DNA of 64,000 nucleotides from Agriotes lineatus (Eukaryota; Arthropoda; Insecta; Coleoptera; Elateridae): NCBI GenBank assembly GCA_940337035.1, contig CALNHX010001942.1:62001-126000 (forward strand), written 5' to 3'. The notes beneath the pieces were generated by a model. That model was not told where the DNA came from. It did not search any database and was given only the letters and a program-made list of their open reading frames with translations. Made by a program: the position numbers and the translations under genes. This document shows positions 1-10,607 of the stretch, piece by piece; the first letter of the stretch is position 1; the number at the start of each line of letters is the position of its first letter.

Positions 1-270
1 TTACTTCAGAAAGCTGGTTTTTACTATGTATTAACATGTTCATTTAGTTTCGATACAGTAGAGCCATTGATTTCCCACGATTGAGAGGTGGCTCAAATGA
101 TGCAACAGCTGCTCGAACTGCTGAGCATGTTCTCTTCAGATATTACGCTGTGGTATTCCTCAAATAATTGCACATGATAGTAATTTCACCAGCTCTGCAA
201 CATTTGCAACTACATCAAGCATAACAGAAAACGAAGATGTTGAATTACCTGCACATTTAACAGTTCAGTT
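1..270 (+). pseudogene. Transposase-like coding remnant, left part
   Basis: Broken plus-strand reading frames give protein-like text, for example FPRLRGGSNDATAARTAEHV near positions 70-130 and IIAHDSNFTSSATF near 160-210, with stops and frameshifts between. The style recalls the C-terminal part of P-element/THAP-type transposases, but this is an impression, not a firm match. The same kind of coding resumes at 1710 beyond a solo LTR, so the two pieces probably belonged to one element. The left end lies outside the window. Confidence 0.25.
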
Positions 271-1705
271 TGTAACGTCCCGCCTTTATTTAGGAATATT
301 TTAATTGGCCTTATTGCCTCAGGTATGCTCTAAGCCGGAGAATGCGTTCAAATTGCTCTGATATAGCGTAGATCAATAAATAACACAAGATAAATAATAA
401 AAATAAAATATACTGTCTTTAACTATGTACATTGAATGCGAACTTAATAGAACACACCGTATATTACGGACAGGGGGGTAGTTGCATCGACAGGGGTTGC
501 TCCTGGACGCCGGTGGGGCTGCTACGCGGCGGAGGAGGGATCTGGTAGAATGCCCCGGCCTAGCGCATGTTACGCCTCTGGGCGATGTCTCGGAGTGGGT
601 CAGCCGCGCACCAGCTGCCTCGCGCATTGACTTCGGAGCAAAGGTCGTCGGTCGCAGGCACCAGGTGACATTTGTTTACAATGGCTAGCTGCTGCGAACA
701 CTTCGGATTAGAAATGGTGTTTCAAGAACATACCTGCCGGCGTAGGAAGCTGCAGGAGTTCGCGTTCGGTGAGCCAAATTGGACCGGGGGCCGCCAGACG
801 ATTTGCCGGCTTTCGCAGCTCGAAACGATGCAGCGGTCGGACTTTCGGGAAATTCGCTATTCAAGCGAATTTGCGGCTTCGACTGGATTGCGGCAGTGCG
901 GAAATCTCTCTCGGATGGCTTCAGGAACGCTCATAGTATGCTGGCGGTGACACTTACAGGCAGGTCCCTTATCGCATAATCTCTGTATGCGTCCAGCCTG
1001 ACGGTGGCGGGCTGCTGATGACTTCCTGGTGCCTCGCAATTCGGGCGAGTTAATACAGTTGAAACACGGCTTTCGAGAACGGAAATGAAATGCGCCTTCG
1101 GGATTCGGATGATCACTGACGGGACGGCGGCGGTGATCTCGTTCAGCGGATTACAGGAATGTTAGTTACTAATTCCACGGTTTCGGCCTTTAACTAACAG
1201 CGGTTCGGTTACACGGGATACGGGGAAAGCTAGTTAGGAGCCACGGTTTCGGCCTTTAAATTAATGACGGTGAACGGGTTCGATAAGGACTTCCAGGTTA
1301 TCGGTATGTTCTCACGGACTGACAGTAACCATACCAGAACCGTAAGAACCTTTTAGCCGATTTCCCCTTTGCTTAGACAGTAACCTGCACAGGGCAAAAG
1401 GGTAATCGTCTCAGGTGGATTGGGAGAAGGCTTAGGGAAGAACCCCAGGATGGGATCTGACTCAGGAGCTGCCATGTGTTCCTTTTTATACGTTCAGTGG
1501 CTCCCGGTCGGCGGTCGTGCTCCCCACTCTGGCGGCGGGGAAAACACTCCTGCGCGCAAACGTGGCTTCCTGCGCATCGGCTACCGGCCCGCGTTATCGC
1601 TTCTTAGCGCGGTCTTGAGATGCAAACGTTTGATAAGGCGGCGAATTAAATTCCCAATACGTTTCAAGTATCTTTAGAATTTAGATTCACAAGCGAAACG
1701 TTACA
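271..1705. mobile_element. Solo LTR, GC-rich, about 1.43 kb
   Basis: The segment starts TGTAACGT (271-278) and ends ACGTTACA (1698-1705), an 8-bp perfect inverted end with the TG...CA signature of LTRs. It is flanked by AGTT at 267-270 and 1706-1709, a 4-bp target duplication. It is far richer in GC/CpG than its flanks. A short direct repeat (CCACGGTTTCGGCCTTTAA-like) occurs near 1178 and 1241, and a TATA-like TTTTTATAC lies near 1481. No gag or pol coding is inside, so this is a solo LTR. Superfamily cannot be told; a 4-bp duplication fits Ty3/gypsy. The short ORFs in it have no recognisable product. Confidence 0.6.
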
Positions 1706-1709
1706 AGTT

Positions 1710-1966
1710 TAACAATTCAGAAATTATAACCAATTATATCTGGCAGTGGCATATCTGTCGTCTCTACAGCTTTTGTGGCAGATTACAGTATAAAAAAATT
1801 AGGTGATAAATTCCACTGCAATGCATGTCTTCAGCCATTTCTTCTTTCTTTTTTAACCCCTGGACTATTATTACGGATTATTAGCCTGCAAGATCGTGAA
1901 GGCTTAAATTATCCAAATTCCTTTTTTTGTGGGAATTATACAGCATTTAGCAACCTTTGTATCTGA
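1710..1966 (+). pseudogene. Transposase-like coding remnant, right part
   Basis: The plus frame around 1742-1966 reads FVADYSIKKLGDKFHCNAC and continues into a leucine-rich stretch with a QDREGLNYPNS motif. A C-x-x-C pair followed by a GL.YP motif is seen near the C-terminus of some domesticated and mobile transposases. It looks like the continuation of the coding left of the solo LTR. From 1967 to 2136 I see only AT-rich sequence. Family assignment is tentative. Confidence 0.3.
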
Positions 1967-2136
1967 ATGTTGCCTTTTATAAAATGTAAGAAAACTTCAG
2001 ATGATCAACATTCTATATCCACATCTTCACCAAAATCCAAGATTTAAACATAAAGATCTTGTATGCAAAATCATTATTATATATGTTATAAAACCCATTA
2101 TTGACAATGATATTGATTTATAGAAAAAAACAGATC

Positions 2137-2142
2137 TTCCTA
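2137..2142. repeat. Left target-site duplication of the Maverick (TTCCTA)
   Basis: TTCCTA stands directly before the AGTAGTGT terminus and is repeated exactly after the opposite terminus at 19807-19812. Six-base duplications are characteristic of Maverick/Polinton integration. Confidence 0.85.
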
Positions 2143-2668
2143 AGTAGTGTACCTAGGGGTGTTCTGGACCAAAATGTGTCACTGCGCAGGTGGTCTGAGC
2201 GGGGTTTTTGCGCAAGTTTGTCAAGGTCGTTGGCCTCGCCGGGGTCAAGGTCACGGGCCTAGCCGGAGTCAAGGTCACGGGCCTAGCCGAGGTCAAGGTC
2301 ACGAGCCTAGCCGGTGGGCGGGGTCATTGGCCTTGACCACTTCCGGTTCCCACGATTAATTTTTGGGACAAAAGTGTAATTTTATAAGATTTCTACGCTT
2401 ATCAAAATTTTCCCAGGCTCAACAGGATGTGAGTCATCGTCTGGAAATGCAAAACTTGTTGAGACTTGCAGATGCAGGATGTTATTGTCCAATTGGACAG
2501 TGACGCGCATTGTTTGAGAAATCTGCACGATTGCAAAAAATAATTGGACAATGAAGCCATTGTTGTCTGGAGGAATTTTTGGTGACCTCCATTATCAGAT
2601 AAACAGGATGTTATTGTCTAAAGCTTCAGACTTGTCCAGACATGTTTGAGAAATGTGCAAGAGCTGGA
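2143..2668 (+). repeat. Left terminal inverted repeat of the Maverick
   Basis: Matches the reverse complement of 19248-19806 from the AGTAGTGT tip to the GTGCAAGA.CTGG inner end. It contains about four copies of a 24-bp unit of the form GGTCAAGGTCACGGGCCTAGCC (roughly 2221-2316); the other arm has about three. The short frame through this tandem array (2147-2359) encodes only repetitive GQGHGPSR text and is not a gene. The inner 94 bases up to the LINE at 2763 hold nothing recognisable. Confidence 0.88.
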
Positions 2669-2762
2669 ATAGTCATAAACACGGATTTTTGGTAATAGAC
2701 AAAGATAGTGACTTAAAGAATGGACGCTATCGTTATGAATCTGATTCGTATATATACATTTA

Positions 2763-5700
2763 CCCGTGTGGGGATTTGCCAGTTACCCCCATCGGGTGCG
2801 TCCCCATGGGAATTGGGAAAAACTCGCCGGCACTGCAATCCAGCAGTGTCGGAGGGTAGTGGAAAAATAAAATATCCACCGTAAAAAAAAGGCCTGGTCC
2901 TTCAAGCTGGGGGTTGGGACGCAGGGCTAGCACCCCTGTTCCTGGAAAAAACAGTTAGAAATAACTAATCTGCTAAATATCCAAAAGCACAGCCTCGGAA
3001 TTTGGACGGATTACACGGAAAACGACACAAGCAAAGAAAACGGCAAATGAATATAGGATGCTGGAACATTCAAGGTTTAAGCACAAAAGAAGAACAGTTT
3101 TTAGAGAACTCCACACATACAATATTGACATTGCAGTACTCAGCGAAACAAAAAAGAAAGGGCAAGGAAACAAATACAGAGAGTACATATACTTTTGGAG
3201 TGGAGTACAGAAAGCAAAGAGAGCAAAATCTGGCGTGATCGTTGCAATAAAAAAGAAATTGAAAGCAAGTATAGTAAATTGGAACCCAATAGATGAACGA
3301 ATATTAACAATCGACTTAAAAATAAAAGGGAGAGACGTAAGAATCATCGGAATATACGCACCCACAGACGACTCGGATGCAATCATAAAGGAAGAGTTCT
3401 TTGACAAAATCTCGGAGGAATTAAGTAAAATAAAAGCTAAACAAGAAATTATCATGTTAGGAGACTTGAACGGAAGAGTAGGTAAAGCCCTTAACAGTAA
3501 AATAATTGGACGACACGGTGAAGATGTGGTCAACGCAAATGGAACAAGATGGTTGGAACTCTGTGAACAACATTCATTAAAAATCCTAAATGGATTTTTC
3601 CTACATAAAATGATCAATAAATGTACATGGATCCAAAAAACAAAAAACTTGAGATCTATATTAGATTATATTGTAATACATTAAACTCGTATATAAGACC
3701 ATTTGACGTGAAAGTGTGGAGAGGAGCGGAATGTGGGTCAGACCATTTGCTAGTTAAGTCATATAGAAATAAAATATAACAAGCAAACAGTGGAAGATAA
3801 ACAGGATGGGAGGACAGAGAGAGCTAAAGTCTACAATCTAGATAGCCTAAAGAATGGATCCACTAGCTTCCTCTACAAAATACGACTAGCACAAAAATTA
3901 GAAGAAGACATAACGGGCACGCCGGAAGAAATGTATGAAAAATTAAAAGAAAAATTACATAAAACAGCAACGGAAGCCCTTGGAACAAGAGAAAAAAGAT
4001 TAAAAAACTTCTGGTGGCCAGACGAACTAATCGAGTTGGTAGAAAAAAAACAAAGGTTGTATCTTAAATACCTGGCCACAAAGAAGGAAGAGGATCGTAA
4101 AAAATATAACCGATATAGATACATAGTTAAAAAAGAAATTAAAAAGTGGAAAAACGAGGCATGGGACAAGAAATGCGGACAAATAAACTCAATGATAGGA
4201 GGATCTAGGTCCAGAGAAGCTTGGAAAACTATAAACAGCTTAAGAAAAAATACAAACGAAGCAAAAAGATCAATCCAATAAAAACGGAGTCATGGTAAGA
4301 CTACTATAACGAACTACTGACAGAGAATCGAATAGAATTTTCAGATACACAACTTGATGCGGAGGAAGTAAAGGAAAGTGAAATAGAACAAATTACCGTA
4401 GAAGAGTTTAAGAAAGCTCTTAAAAGAATGAAAAATAATAAAGTACCAGGGCCAGGCGATCTCGCTATCGAGCTATTGAAACATGCCACAACAAGATCGT
4501 TAGAAATAATCTGCAATATATTTAATAAATGCCTAAATGGGGAAAACATACCAACAGATTGGAAAATTTCTCATATAAATTCGATTTACAAAAAAGGAAA
4601 CAGAAACGATTGTGGGAACTATAGAGGAATAAGCGTAACTTCGTCCGTTGGAAGATTATATGGAAGAGTCCTTAAAGCCAGAATAGAGAAAGAAGCTAAG
4701 GAAATAGAAGAGCAAAGCGGTTTTAGACCGGGAAGATCGTGTACAGATAATTTATTTACTTTAAGACACTTAGCAGAGAAGAATCTGGCAAAAGGGAAAG
4801 AACACCATGTTACGTTTATAAATTTAAGAAAAGCGTTTGATTCCGTCCCTCTTCAAAAACTATGGATTCCTTTAGAACAAGCAGGCATAAACAAAGTGTA
4901 CATAAACGCAGTAAAAACACTATACAGAGAAAACCAAGCTGTTGTAAAAGTCGGTAATCAAATCTCTTTACCTTTCTCGCCTTCTAAAGGAGTAAAGCAG
5001 GGATGCTTCGTCTCCCCAACCCTCTTTAAAATTTACCTGTGTGTCGCCTTAAAACATTGGATCAGAAAATGCAGTCCGATGGGAGCATGGCTGAGTGAAA
5101 GCCCGATATATACGATACTGTTTGCAGATGATCAAATAGTTATCGCAGAAGATCAGCAGGATATGACATATATGCTAAATAAACTTATAGAGGAATACAA
5201 CAAGTGGGGTTTAGAGGTAAATACAGAAAAGACGCAGTATATGGTCATAGGAGGAAGAGGAAAAGATATAGAGCTAGACAACGGAACAATAAAAAGTGTT
5301 AGCCAGTATGAATATCTGGGAGTTACAATATGCGAAAAGACGACAAGGACATAATAAAGAAAATAGGCAGAGAAAAGAATATGACAAAAACACTACATCC
5401 AATCTTGTGGAATAAAAACCTAACCAAAAAAACGAAAACAAATATATTTAAAACAATAGTAGAACCAGTTATGGCATATGGGTCGGAGATATGGGTTATA
5501 GACAAAAAGATGAATCACAAGCTACTCTCGGCGGAAATGACATACTGGCGAAGATGTTGTGGCCTAACCTTGTACGAGCACGTTAGAAATGAAGTTATCA
5601 GAGAGAAAATGGAAATCAAAAATACTATTATGGATATGATAAATAAAAAGCAGTTAAGATGGTAGGGGCATCTGCGCCGAATGAATGAAGAAAGAATACC

Positions 5701-5887
5701 AATAAAGGTATGGAACTGGGTTCCATCACAAAGAAATAAACGAGGGAGACCTCGGAAAAAATGGATAAATAACATAGAAAGTGAAATGGAAAAGAGAGGA
5801 TTGAGAGAAGGAGACTGGAACGACAAAAACCGATGGCGCGATGCGAGAAGTGGCAATAGCTGCAAATACTCGCTATAATAATAATAA
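2763..5887 (+). mobile_element. LINE-A, near full-length, inserted in the Maverick
   Basis: A non-LTR retrotransposon bounded by a perfect 12-bp duplication, TATATACATTTA, at 2751-2762 and 5888-5899. It starts with a GC-rich untranslated leader (CCCGTGTGGGG...) and ends in a (TAA)n tail. Size of about 3.1 kb, a single polyprotein and a craniofacial-development-protein-2-like endonuclease suggest the RTE superfamily; the clade is inferred, not proven. Confidence 0.85.
3050..5878 (+). pseudogene. LINE-A polyprotein: APE endonuclease and reverse transcriptase, frameshifted
   Basis: The N-terminal APE-type endonuclease opens with MNIGCWNIQGLSTK, continues with LGDLNGRVGKALN near 3455 and ends with a SILDYIVIH motif near 3655-3683. 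A linker with VEKKQRLYLKYLATKKEEDR follows. The reverse transcriptase covers about 4428-5354: PGPGDLAIELLK, FRPGRSC, NLRKAFDSVP, GVKQGCFVSPTLF and the catalytic FADDQIV box near 5120. The C-terminus lies at 5330-5878 and includes KRGRPRKKW. At least four frame breaks (about 3684-3790, 4281-4428, 5340, 5665) make it dead. It encoded target-primed reverse transcription of its own RNA. Confidence 0.85.
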
Positions 5888-5954
5888 TATATACATTTAA
5901 CAATTCTGATATCTATTATTTGATAGAAAGCTGTTGACGTGTGAACTAGTTTGA

Positions 5955-6085
5955 ATCTGTCAGTCTGTCTAACTGTCTAGCTGGATGTCTACCAGTTTAC
6001 CTGTCTAGCTGTCTAGCTGTCTACCTGTCTACCTGGCTAGCTGTCTAGCTGACTACTTGTCTACCTGTCTAGCTGTCTACCGCTT
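5955..6085. repeat. CTGTCTAC/CTGTCTAG short tandem repeat
   Basis: About 130 bp of degenerate 4-8 bp units built from CTGTCTAC, CTGTCTAG and CTGGCTAG. It lies inside the Maverick just upstream of its first plus-strand gene, where a promoter would be expected. Confidence 0.8.
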
Positions 6086-6099
6086 ACATACTTGCGTCG

Positions 6100-7019
6100 A
6101 TAATAAAAACGAATGTAGCGACAGAACTTATTAAAACTAAAAATATTATAAGACAGAAAGTTCCAGCTTTTAAGGACGGTAAGTTGGTGGCACAACAGCT
6201 CCTCGGTAAATTTTTAAACCAGTTACCGAACAAATGCAAAGTGTTGCAAAAGTGATAAATAAAAAAGAGAATCCCCCATCTTCAAAACTAGAATTATTTA
6301 CACCAAAAGCGGCTGATGAAGTATTGTGTGAATCCGCCGAAGATGATGCTAATACGACTATAGCAAACAAATTTCAGCCGTCTACCAGCATAGAATCGCA
6401 AGGTATAAGTTCTTTTTTAGAACAGTATGATAAACTTCCGAGGAAATATGTAAGCAATTATCTTATAGAAAGATCAAATCTAGGGAGGTATGGAATTAGA
6501 TATGATTTTGATAAAAACCAATTTTATTTTGGTGGAGATGAGCTAGATATAAAGGGATCAGATGTAATTGTAAAAAATGTTCGCTATGGAGGTACACCTG
6601 GTTTGTACGAATTACTATTTAAAGACGATCCTCAAATAACTCCAACGTCGACAGATAGAGAAAATTATAATGATATCATAAACATAACAGGTGCGGCGCA
6701 TAGAAATTTTGATAAAAATGTGCAGAAGGTAGGTTTCAACCAAACGAAATACAAGAAATTTATAAAATCTGACTCATCATCACCACCTTCGTCATCATCA
6801 GTGTCATTAAAAGCTAAAAAGCGTTCTGGTAAAGGTACACAACAAATGTATAAACAAGTTAGCAAGAAACCTTTGGTTTATGTTTACTGGGATGATCCGA
6901 ACGAGTTAGTCGATCGATTAAAGTTACTGTATGCCTCTCAAGCATCTGGCCATACAAATCATAGAAATGAAATTGTTAGTATAATAGAAGAGTTAGAAGA
7001 AGCGGGAATCATTGAATAA
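6100..7019 (+). pseudogene. DUF8207-like Maverick protein, one frameshift
   Basis: The main frame (6234-7019, 261 aa) carries LPRKYVSNYLIER, then YGIRYDFDKNQFYFGGDEL and VRYGGTPGLYELLFKDDPQ, a layout I recall from DUF8207 proteins of insects and cnidarians. A serine-rich stretch (SSSPPSSSSVS) and a basic KKRSGKGT patch follow, then a WDDPNELVDRLKLL block. An upstream frame (about 6100-6212) gives KTKNIIRQKVPAFKDGK, which fits the family N-terminus, so a frameshift near 6213 probably separates the true start from the long frame. Molecular role is unknown. The gene overlaps the next ORF by 8 bp. Confidence 0.6.
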
Positions 7020-7404
7020 AGTCAGTTCGACAATGTCGAGAGATAAGTTCGGTCGTCAAATTCAGCACAGAAATCTACACTTTTACGATGACTATGAATA
7101 TTTTAATATCCAACATAAACGATTAGCCAATCTTGCACAACCTCTATTTGAAGAGGATGCTGTCAACAAAACTCTCCTCAACAAAGAACTTAATAAGATT
7201 ATTTACCGACTTTCCAAACACCAAAACTCTGCTAGTACAAATACAGAAATAGCAAATGAAATTATTGCAGACATTCAAGCTGAAATTGATCAACTTTACT
7301 TTTCTCTAAAACTAACTAAACCTCTGCCTAAACCTTCAGCTAGTGAAGCTGTCTCATTTAGAGAGGTTCAAAATGACCCGGAAGAAAATAAACAGTTCGA
7401 TTAA
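7012..7404 (+). CDS. Small helical Maverick ORF (130 aa), function unknown
   Basis: An open frame that starts inside the end of the preceding gene and overlaps the integrase start by 32 bp. It begins MNKVSSTMSRDKFGRQIQ; a second ATG gives MSRDKFGR. The middle is predicted largely helical and charged (LNKELNKIIYRLSKHQ; IIADIQAEIDQLYFSLKL), with a proline-rich tail (KPLPKPSAS). No domain is recognised. The tight overlaps on both sides and lack of stops argue that it was a real gene translated with its neighbours. It could be a structural or replication accessory protein; that is a guess. Confidence 0.5.
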   Translation: MNKVSSTMSRDKFGRQIQHRNLHFYDDYEYFNIQHKRLANLAQPLFEEDAVNKTLLNKELNKIIYRLSKHQNSASTNTEIANEIIADIQAEIDQLYFSLKLTKPLPKPSASEAVSFREVQNDPEENKQFD

Positions 7405-7493
7405 GGCTTCACGAATAAATTTTCGAAGGCGTCGTGTAATAGTAAAAGGATTGGATGATCTTCATCAGGCCGATTTAGTAGAAATGATACCAT
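7373..7493 (+). pseudogene. Maverick integrase, 5' part (split by LINE-B)
   Basis: Starts MTRKKINSSIKASRINF, then a basic RRRRVIVKG stretch and LDDLHQADLVEM. The D in QADLVEM matches the first catalytic aspartate of retroviral-type (rve) integrases. The reading frame runs exactly into the 11-bp duplication AATGATACCAT (7483-7493) of LINE-B and resumes in frame at 9969. The N-terminal zinc-binding part usual for the family is not visible upstream. Confidence 0.65.
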
Positions 7494-7578
7494 CATCAAT
7501 CATCATCATCATCAATCAGCCACAATTTGTCCGCTGTCGAACATAGGCCTCCTCCATATGTTTCCACGTCTCTCTATT

Positions 7579-9955
7579 TTATGCAGTAGCAATCCAGTTG
7601 GTTGATATTCTTTTTAGGTCGTTTGTCCATCGGGTGGGTGGTCTTCCTTGACTTCGCTTATCTGATCTTGGTCTCCACCCAATTATCTTTTTCGTCCATC
7701 GGCCATCGTTCTGCCTTGCCACATGGCCAGCCCATCTCCACTTTGCTTTAGCTATTCTCTCTATTACGTCGTCCACTTTCGTTCTTCGGCGGATCTCTTC
7801 GTTACTGGCCCTATCCCTCAACGCTATTCCCAGCATCGATCTTTCCATTTTACGTTGTGTGATGAGTATTTTTTCCTCAGATGTTTTAGTGAGGGTTAGA
7901 GTTTCCGCTCCATAAGTGAGAACTGGTAGAACACACGCATTAAATGTTCTTCTCTGTAAACTAATGGTGATACTATCGTGTTTAAGGATGTGCCTGAGTC
8001 CACCGAACGCTGCCCATCCCAGAGTGGTTCGCCTCAGGAGTTCACGTTTGATTGTCTCTGCCAATTCTTACTTCATGTCCCAGGTATATATATTTTCTAA
8101 CATATTCAATGTCTCTATTTTCTATTTGTATGTTCTCGCTGGGGATTAAGTTTATCATTATTTTAGTCTTATTGTAATTCATATTTAGACCAACCATCTG
8201 CATTGCGTTCTGCAGTTCTTGCAGCATTTCCTTCGCCTCGCCTAAGTCGTCAGTCACCAACACTACGTCATCCGCGAAGCGGAGATTATTGAGTTTTTCT
8301 CCATCTATTGTGATACCTCTATCTTCCCAGTTGAGGGTTTTAAAAGCGTGTTCCAGGACGGTCGTAAATAATCTTGGTGACAAGGTATTACCTTGTCTGA
8401 CTCCTCGTTTGACATTTATCTTTTTTGTGGTTTTGTATAGCTGTATGGTAGTTGTTGCGTTCTTGTAGATGTTGCAAATAATGTTTCTATATCGGTAGTC
8501 GATTCTGCATTCGTTTAGGGCTTTTAGGATTGCGCGCATTTCTACTGTACCGAACGCTTTTCTGAAGTCTACAAATGTCAACACCAGAGGTTTGTTGTAT
8601 TCTACGGTCTTTTCGATCAGTAATGTTAGACACTGTAGATGGTCATTTGTCCCGTATCCGGAGCGGAAACCCGCTTGCGCGCGTGGTTGATAGTAGTCAA
8701 GTTTGGTCTCCAGTCTGCATGTTATTATTCTTGTGTACAACTTGTAAAGGTGGTTAAGAAAGCTAATCGGTCTGTAGTTGTCCAGGTTAGTTGTATCTCC
8801 TTTCTTGTGTAACACCTGTTACATAAGTTTTGGGAAAACTTATACAAATTTATCATTTAAATTTAAGAAACTTTTATCAAGTAAACATAACATAGCAATA
8901 ACTAATGGATCTTAGACTTTAACACTTGCTTGCCATATTGCTGCCAAGGGTCCCCTACCCACAATAAGAAGAAGTTTCTGTCTTAAGTGTAGCATCAGCG
9001 TCTGGACGCTTTCTAAGTGCAATTCCCTAATTTCTTTAAAAATTCTTTGTAGCAAGTGTTGTTGATTCCGTGCTTCCCAACCCATTATCATACACCTTTC
9101 CTGACAATACACCCCAAAAGTTTCAATTAGCCTTGCCTGGGAGACATTTCCAGAAAGCTTTGCATGGCTAAAGGTAAAATATTATTCGTCGTCCATGACA
9201 ATGATCCGTCTCAAAGCATGGCAACGACCAGGGATTCTGGCCAATTGTGCGGGGGTGTACTTGGGACCTTTTTTGCGTTTTCTGTATTTTAAGCCTCTTC
9301 TTGCTACGTATCGAGAAATTGTAGCATTCGAAACATGGAAACGAGGGAAAGCTTACGGGTGGACACCGCAATGGTGTTTTGGAACGCTCGGCTAGTCTAT
9401 TGACCTGAACTTTAGTTAATTTGCGTGGACGGCCTGTCTTTGGTAGGTTTATACATGGAATACCCTCTTCACATTCCCGAATTGTACCATAAATAGTACT
9501 TCTTGAAATTTAATATTTTGCTCTCGAAGAATGTTTACTATATCTTGTTTCGGCAGCTGTCCAACCAGGTTGTAGACTGACTTTCGAATTTCTGGTTTAT
9601 ACGCCATTTCTCAAATAACAAATAAAAATCTGAAATATTAAACACATTGACAAAACCTTTAGCAAGATGTTTCTTCATAGTTGACTAGATGTATTAGCTT
9701 CACTATGTCACAGAGGCCAGTATAAGTTTTTCCCAAAACTTATGTAACATGTGTTAGTAGGACTATCATCGCATTATTCCATTTTGTGGGTATTTCATGA
9801 TTACGTAAACATATGTTGAAGAGTTGGTGTATTTTTTCAATCAACTTAGGGCCCCCCAGCTTTATGGCCTTGACCACAACACCATCCTCTCCTGGTGCTC
9901 TGTTATTTTTCATTTTTTTTTTAATGAGTGATATATTTCTGCTTTTGTGATGTCA
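7579..9955 (-). pseudogene. LINE-B reverse transcriptase, truncated and interrupted
   Basis: The upstream piece (9750-9955 minus) reads MKNNRAPGEDGVVVKAI and PTKWNNAMIVL. After the nested transposon, 8815-8042 gives HKKGDTTNLDNYRPISFLN, FRSGYGTNDH, FVDFRKAFGTVE, GVRQGNTLSPRLF and the catalytic LRFADDVVLV near 8265. The C-terminal domain follows at 8064-7579 (YGAETLTLTKTSE, WRWAGHVARQNDGRW, GRPPTRW). One aspartate of the usual AFDTV motif is G here (AFGTV). A frameshift lies near 8050. Confidence 0.83.
8817..9749 (-). mobile_element. Degraded Tc1/mariner-type element nested in LINE-B
   Basis: Ends are inverted: TGTTACATAAGTTTTGGGA at 8817 and its complement ending at 9749. The tips match the element at 47400-48680 (TGTCCCATAAGTTTTGAG). 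On the minus strand a start near 9606 gives MAYKPEIRKSVYNLVGQLP, then TIYGTIRECEEGIPC and NLPKTGRPRKLTK, parallel to the 47.5 kb transposase, followed by frameshifted HTH and MDDE-type text. Internal deletions remove most of the catalytic core. The TA duplication is no longer visible. Confidence 0.72.
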
Positions 9956-9968
9956 GGAATGATACCAT

Positions 9969-10066
9969 ACTCTAAAGTAAATAAAAGTTATCGATATATT
10001 TTAGTAATTATAGATGTATTTTCAAAATATGTTTAGCTAGAGCCTATAAAAACCAAAACCTTCGAC
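9969..10066 (+). pseudogene. Maverick integrase, continuation and truncation
   Basis: Directly after the LINE-B duplication the frame continues NKSYRYILVIIDVFSKYV, stop, LEPIKTKT, matching the beta-strand region after the first catalytic aspartate of rve integrases. One TAG replaces a codon near 10036. The remaining core, with the second D and the E, and the C-terminal chromo-like part are absent: within about 40 bases the next gene starts. A deletion of several hundred bases probably fused the integrase stump to the exonuclease-like gene. Confidence 0.68.
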
Positions 10067-10103
10067 TAGTTGCAGATTGATTGTTCTTTCGACAACATTA
10101 GAG

Positions 10104-10607
10104 ATGTCATTTATAGATATTCAAGGTTTTCAATATAAAAATAGCAACTTTATTTGCAAAGAAATAGCTGTATATGATAGTGATACAAATGTTACAATCC
10201 ACAGGATAGTAGAACCGCCGGTACCGTACGAACATCTTTCAAATTCTCTAAAAGATCAAGTGATTTGGCTTACAACTAATTTGCACGGGTTAGAATAGAG
10301 CAATAGTCATCATTATCATGACACAATACCCTACGAAAAATTGTCTCTATACATACGAGGCATCATACAAAGCGGTGATTTCATATTTCTCAAAGGGTTA
10401 GATAAAAGAAGATGGTTTAAAAAAATGCTGATTGGAGAACAAACTGATAATGTAAAATTTATCGATTTACCAGCTTGTCCAAATATAAAACAATTAAAGG
10501 CTTTGTATCATTATATTAATTTTTGTTCTCATTATATTGGTACACGGGTTCAATGTGCCATACAAAATGTTCACATTTTGCACAAGTGGTATAATGAAAA
10601 CCATTAA
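10104..10607 (+). pseudogene. Exonuclease-like Maverick ORF with one nonsense codon
   Basis: From MSFIDIQGFQYKNSNF the frame continues KEIAVYDSD and ends KWYNENH, 167 codons with a single TAG at 10296-10298, where the family seems to have W in HGLEW. Conserved-looking blocks are FIDIQGFQ, IYIxxVEPPVPYEHL-type text, YIRG...IFLKGLDKRRW and the cysteine-containing ACPN/CAIQNVHILHKW. I recall this pattern from uncharacterised insect proteins linked to PolB-bearing elements; an RNase H-fold exonuclease is possible. Removal of the integrase tail brought it close to the integrase stump. Confidence 0.5.

Larger units (their letters stand above)
7494..9957 (-). mobile_element. LINE-B, 5'-truncated, inserted in the integrase gene
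   Basis: Minus-strand LINE bounded by perfect AATGATACCAT duplications at 7483-7493 and 9958-9968. Its 3' tail on the minus strand is a (GAT)n run, seen as CATCATCAATCATCATC at 7494-7520. The 5' end, near 9957, begins inside the reverse transcriptase N-terminus, so the endonuclease is absent. A Tc1-type element splits it at 8817-9749. Confidence 0.82.

Noticed and set aside
2147..2359. 70-codon frame GQGHGPSR-type
   Set aside because: It is translation of the 24-bp tandem units in the Maverick inverted repeat; no independent evidence for a gene.
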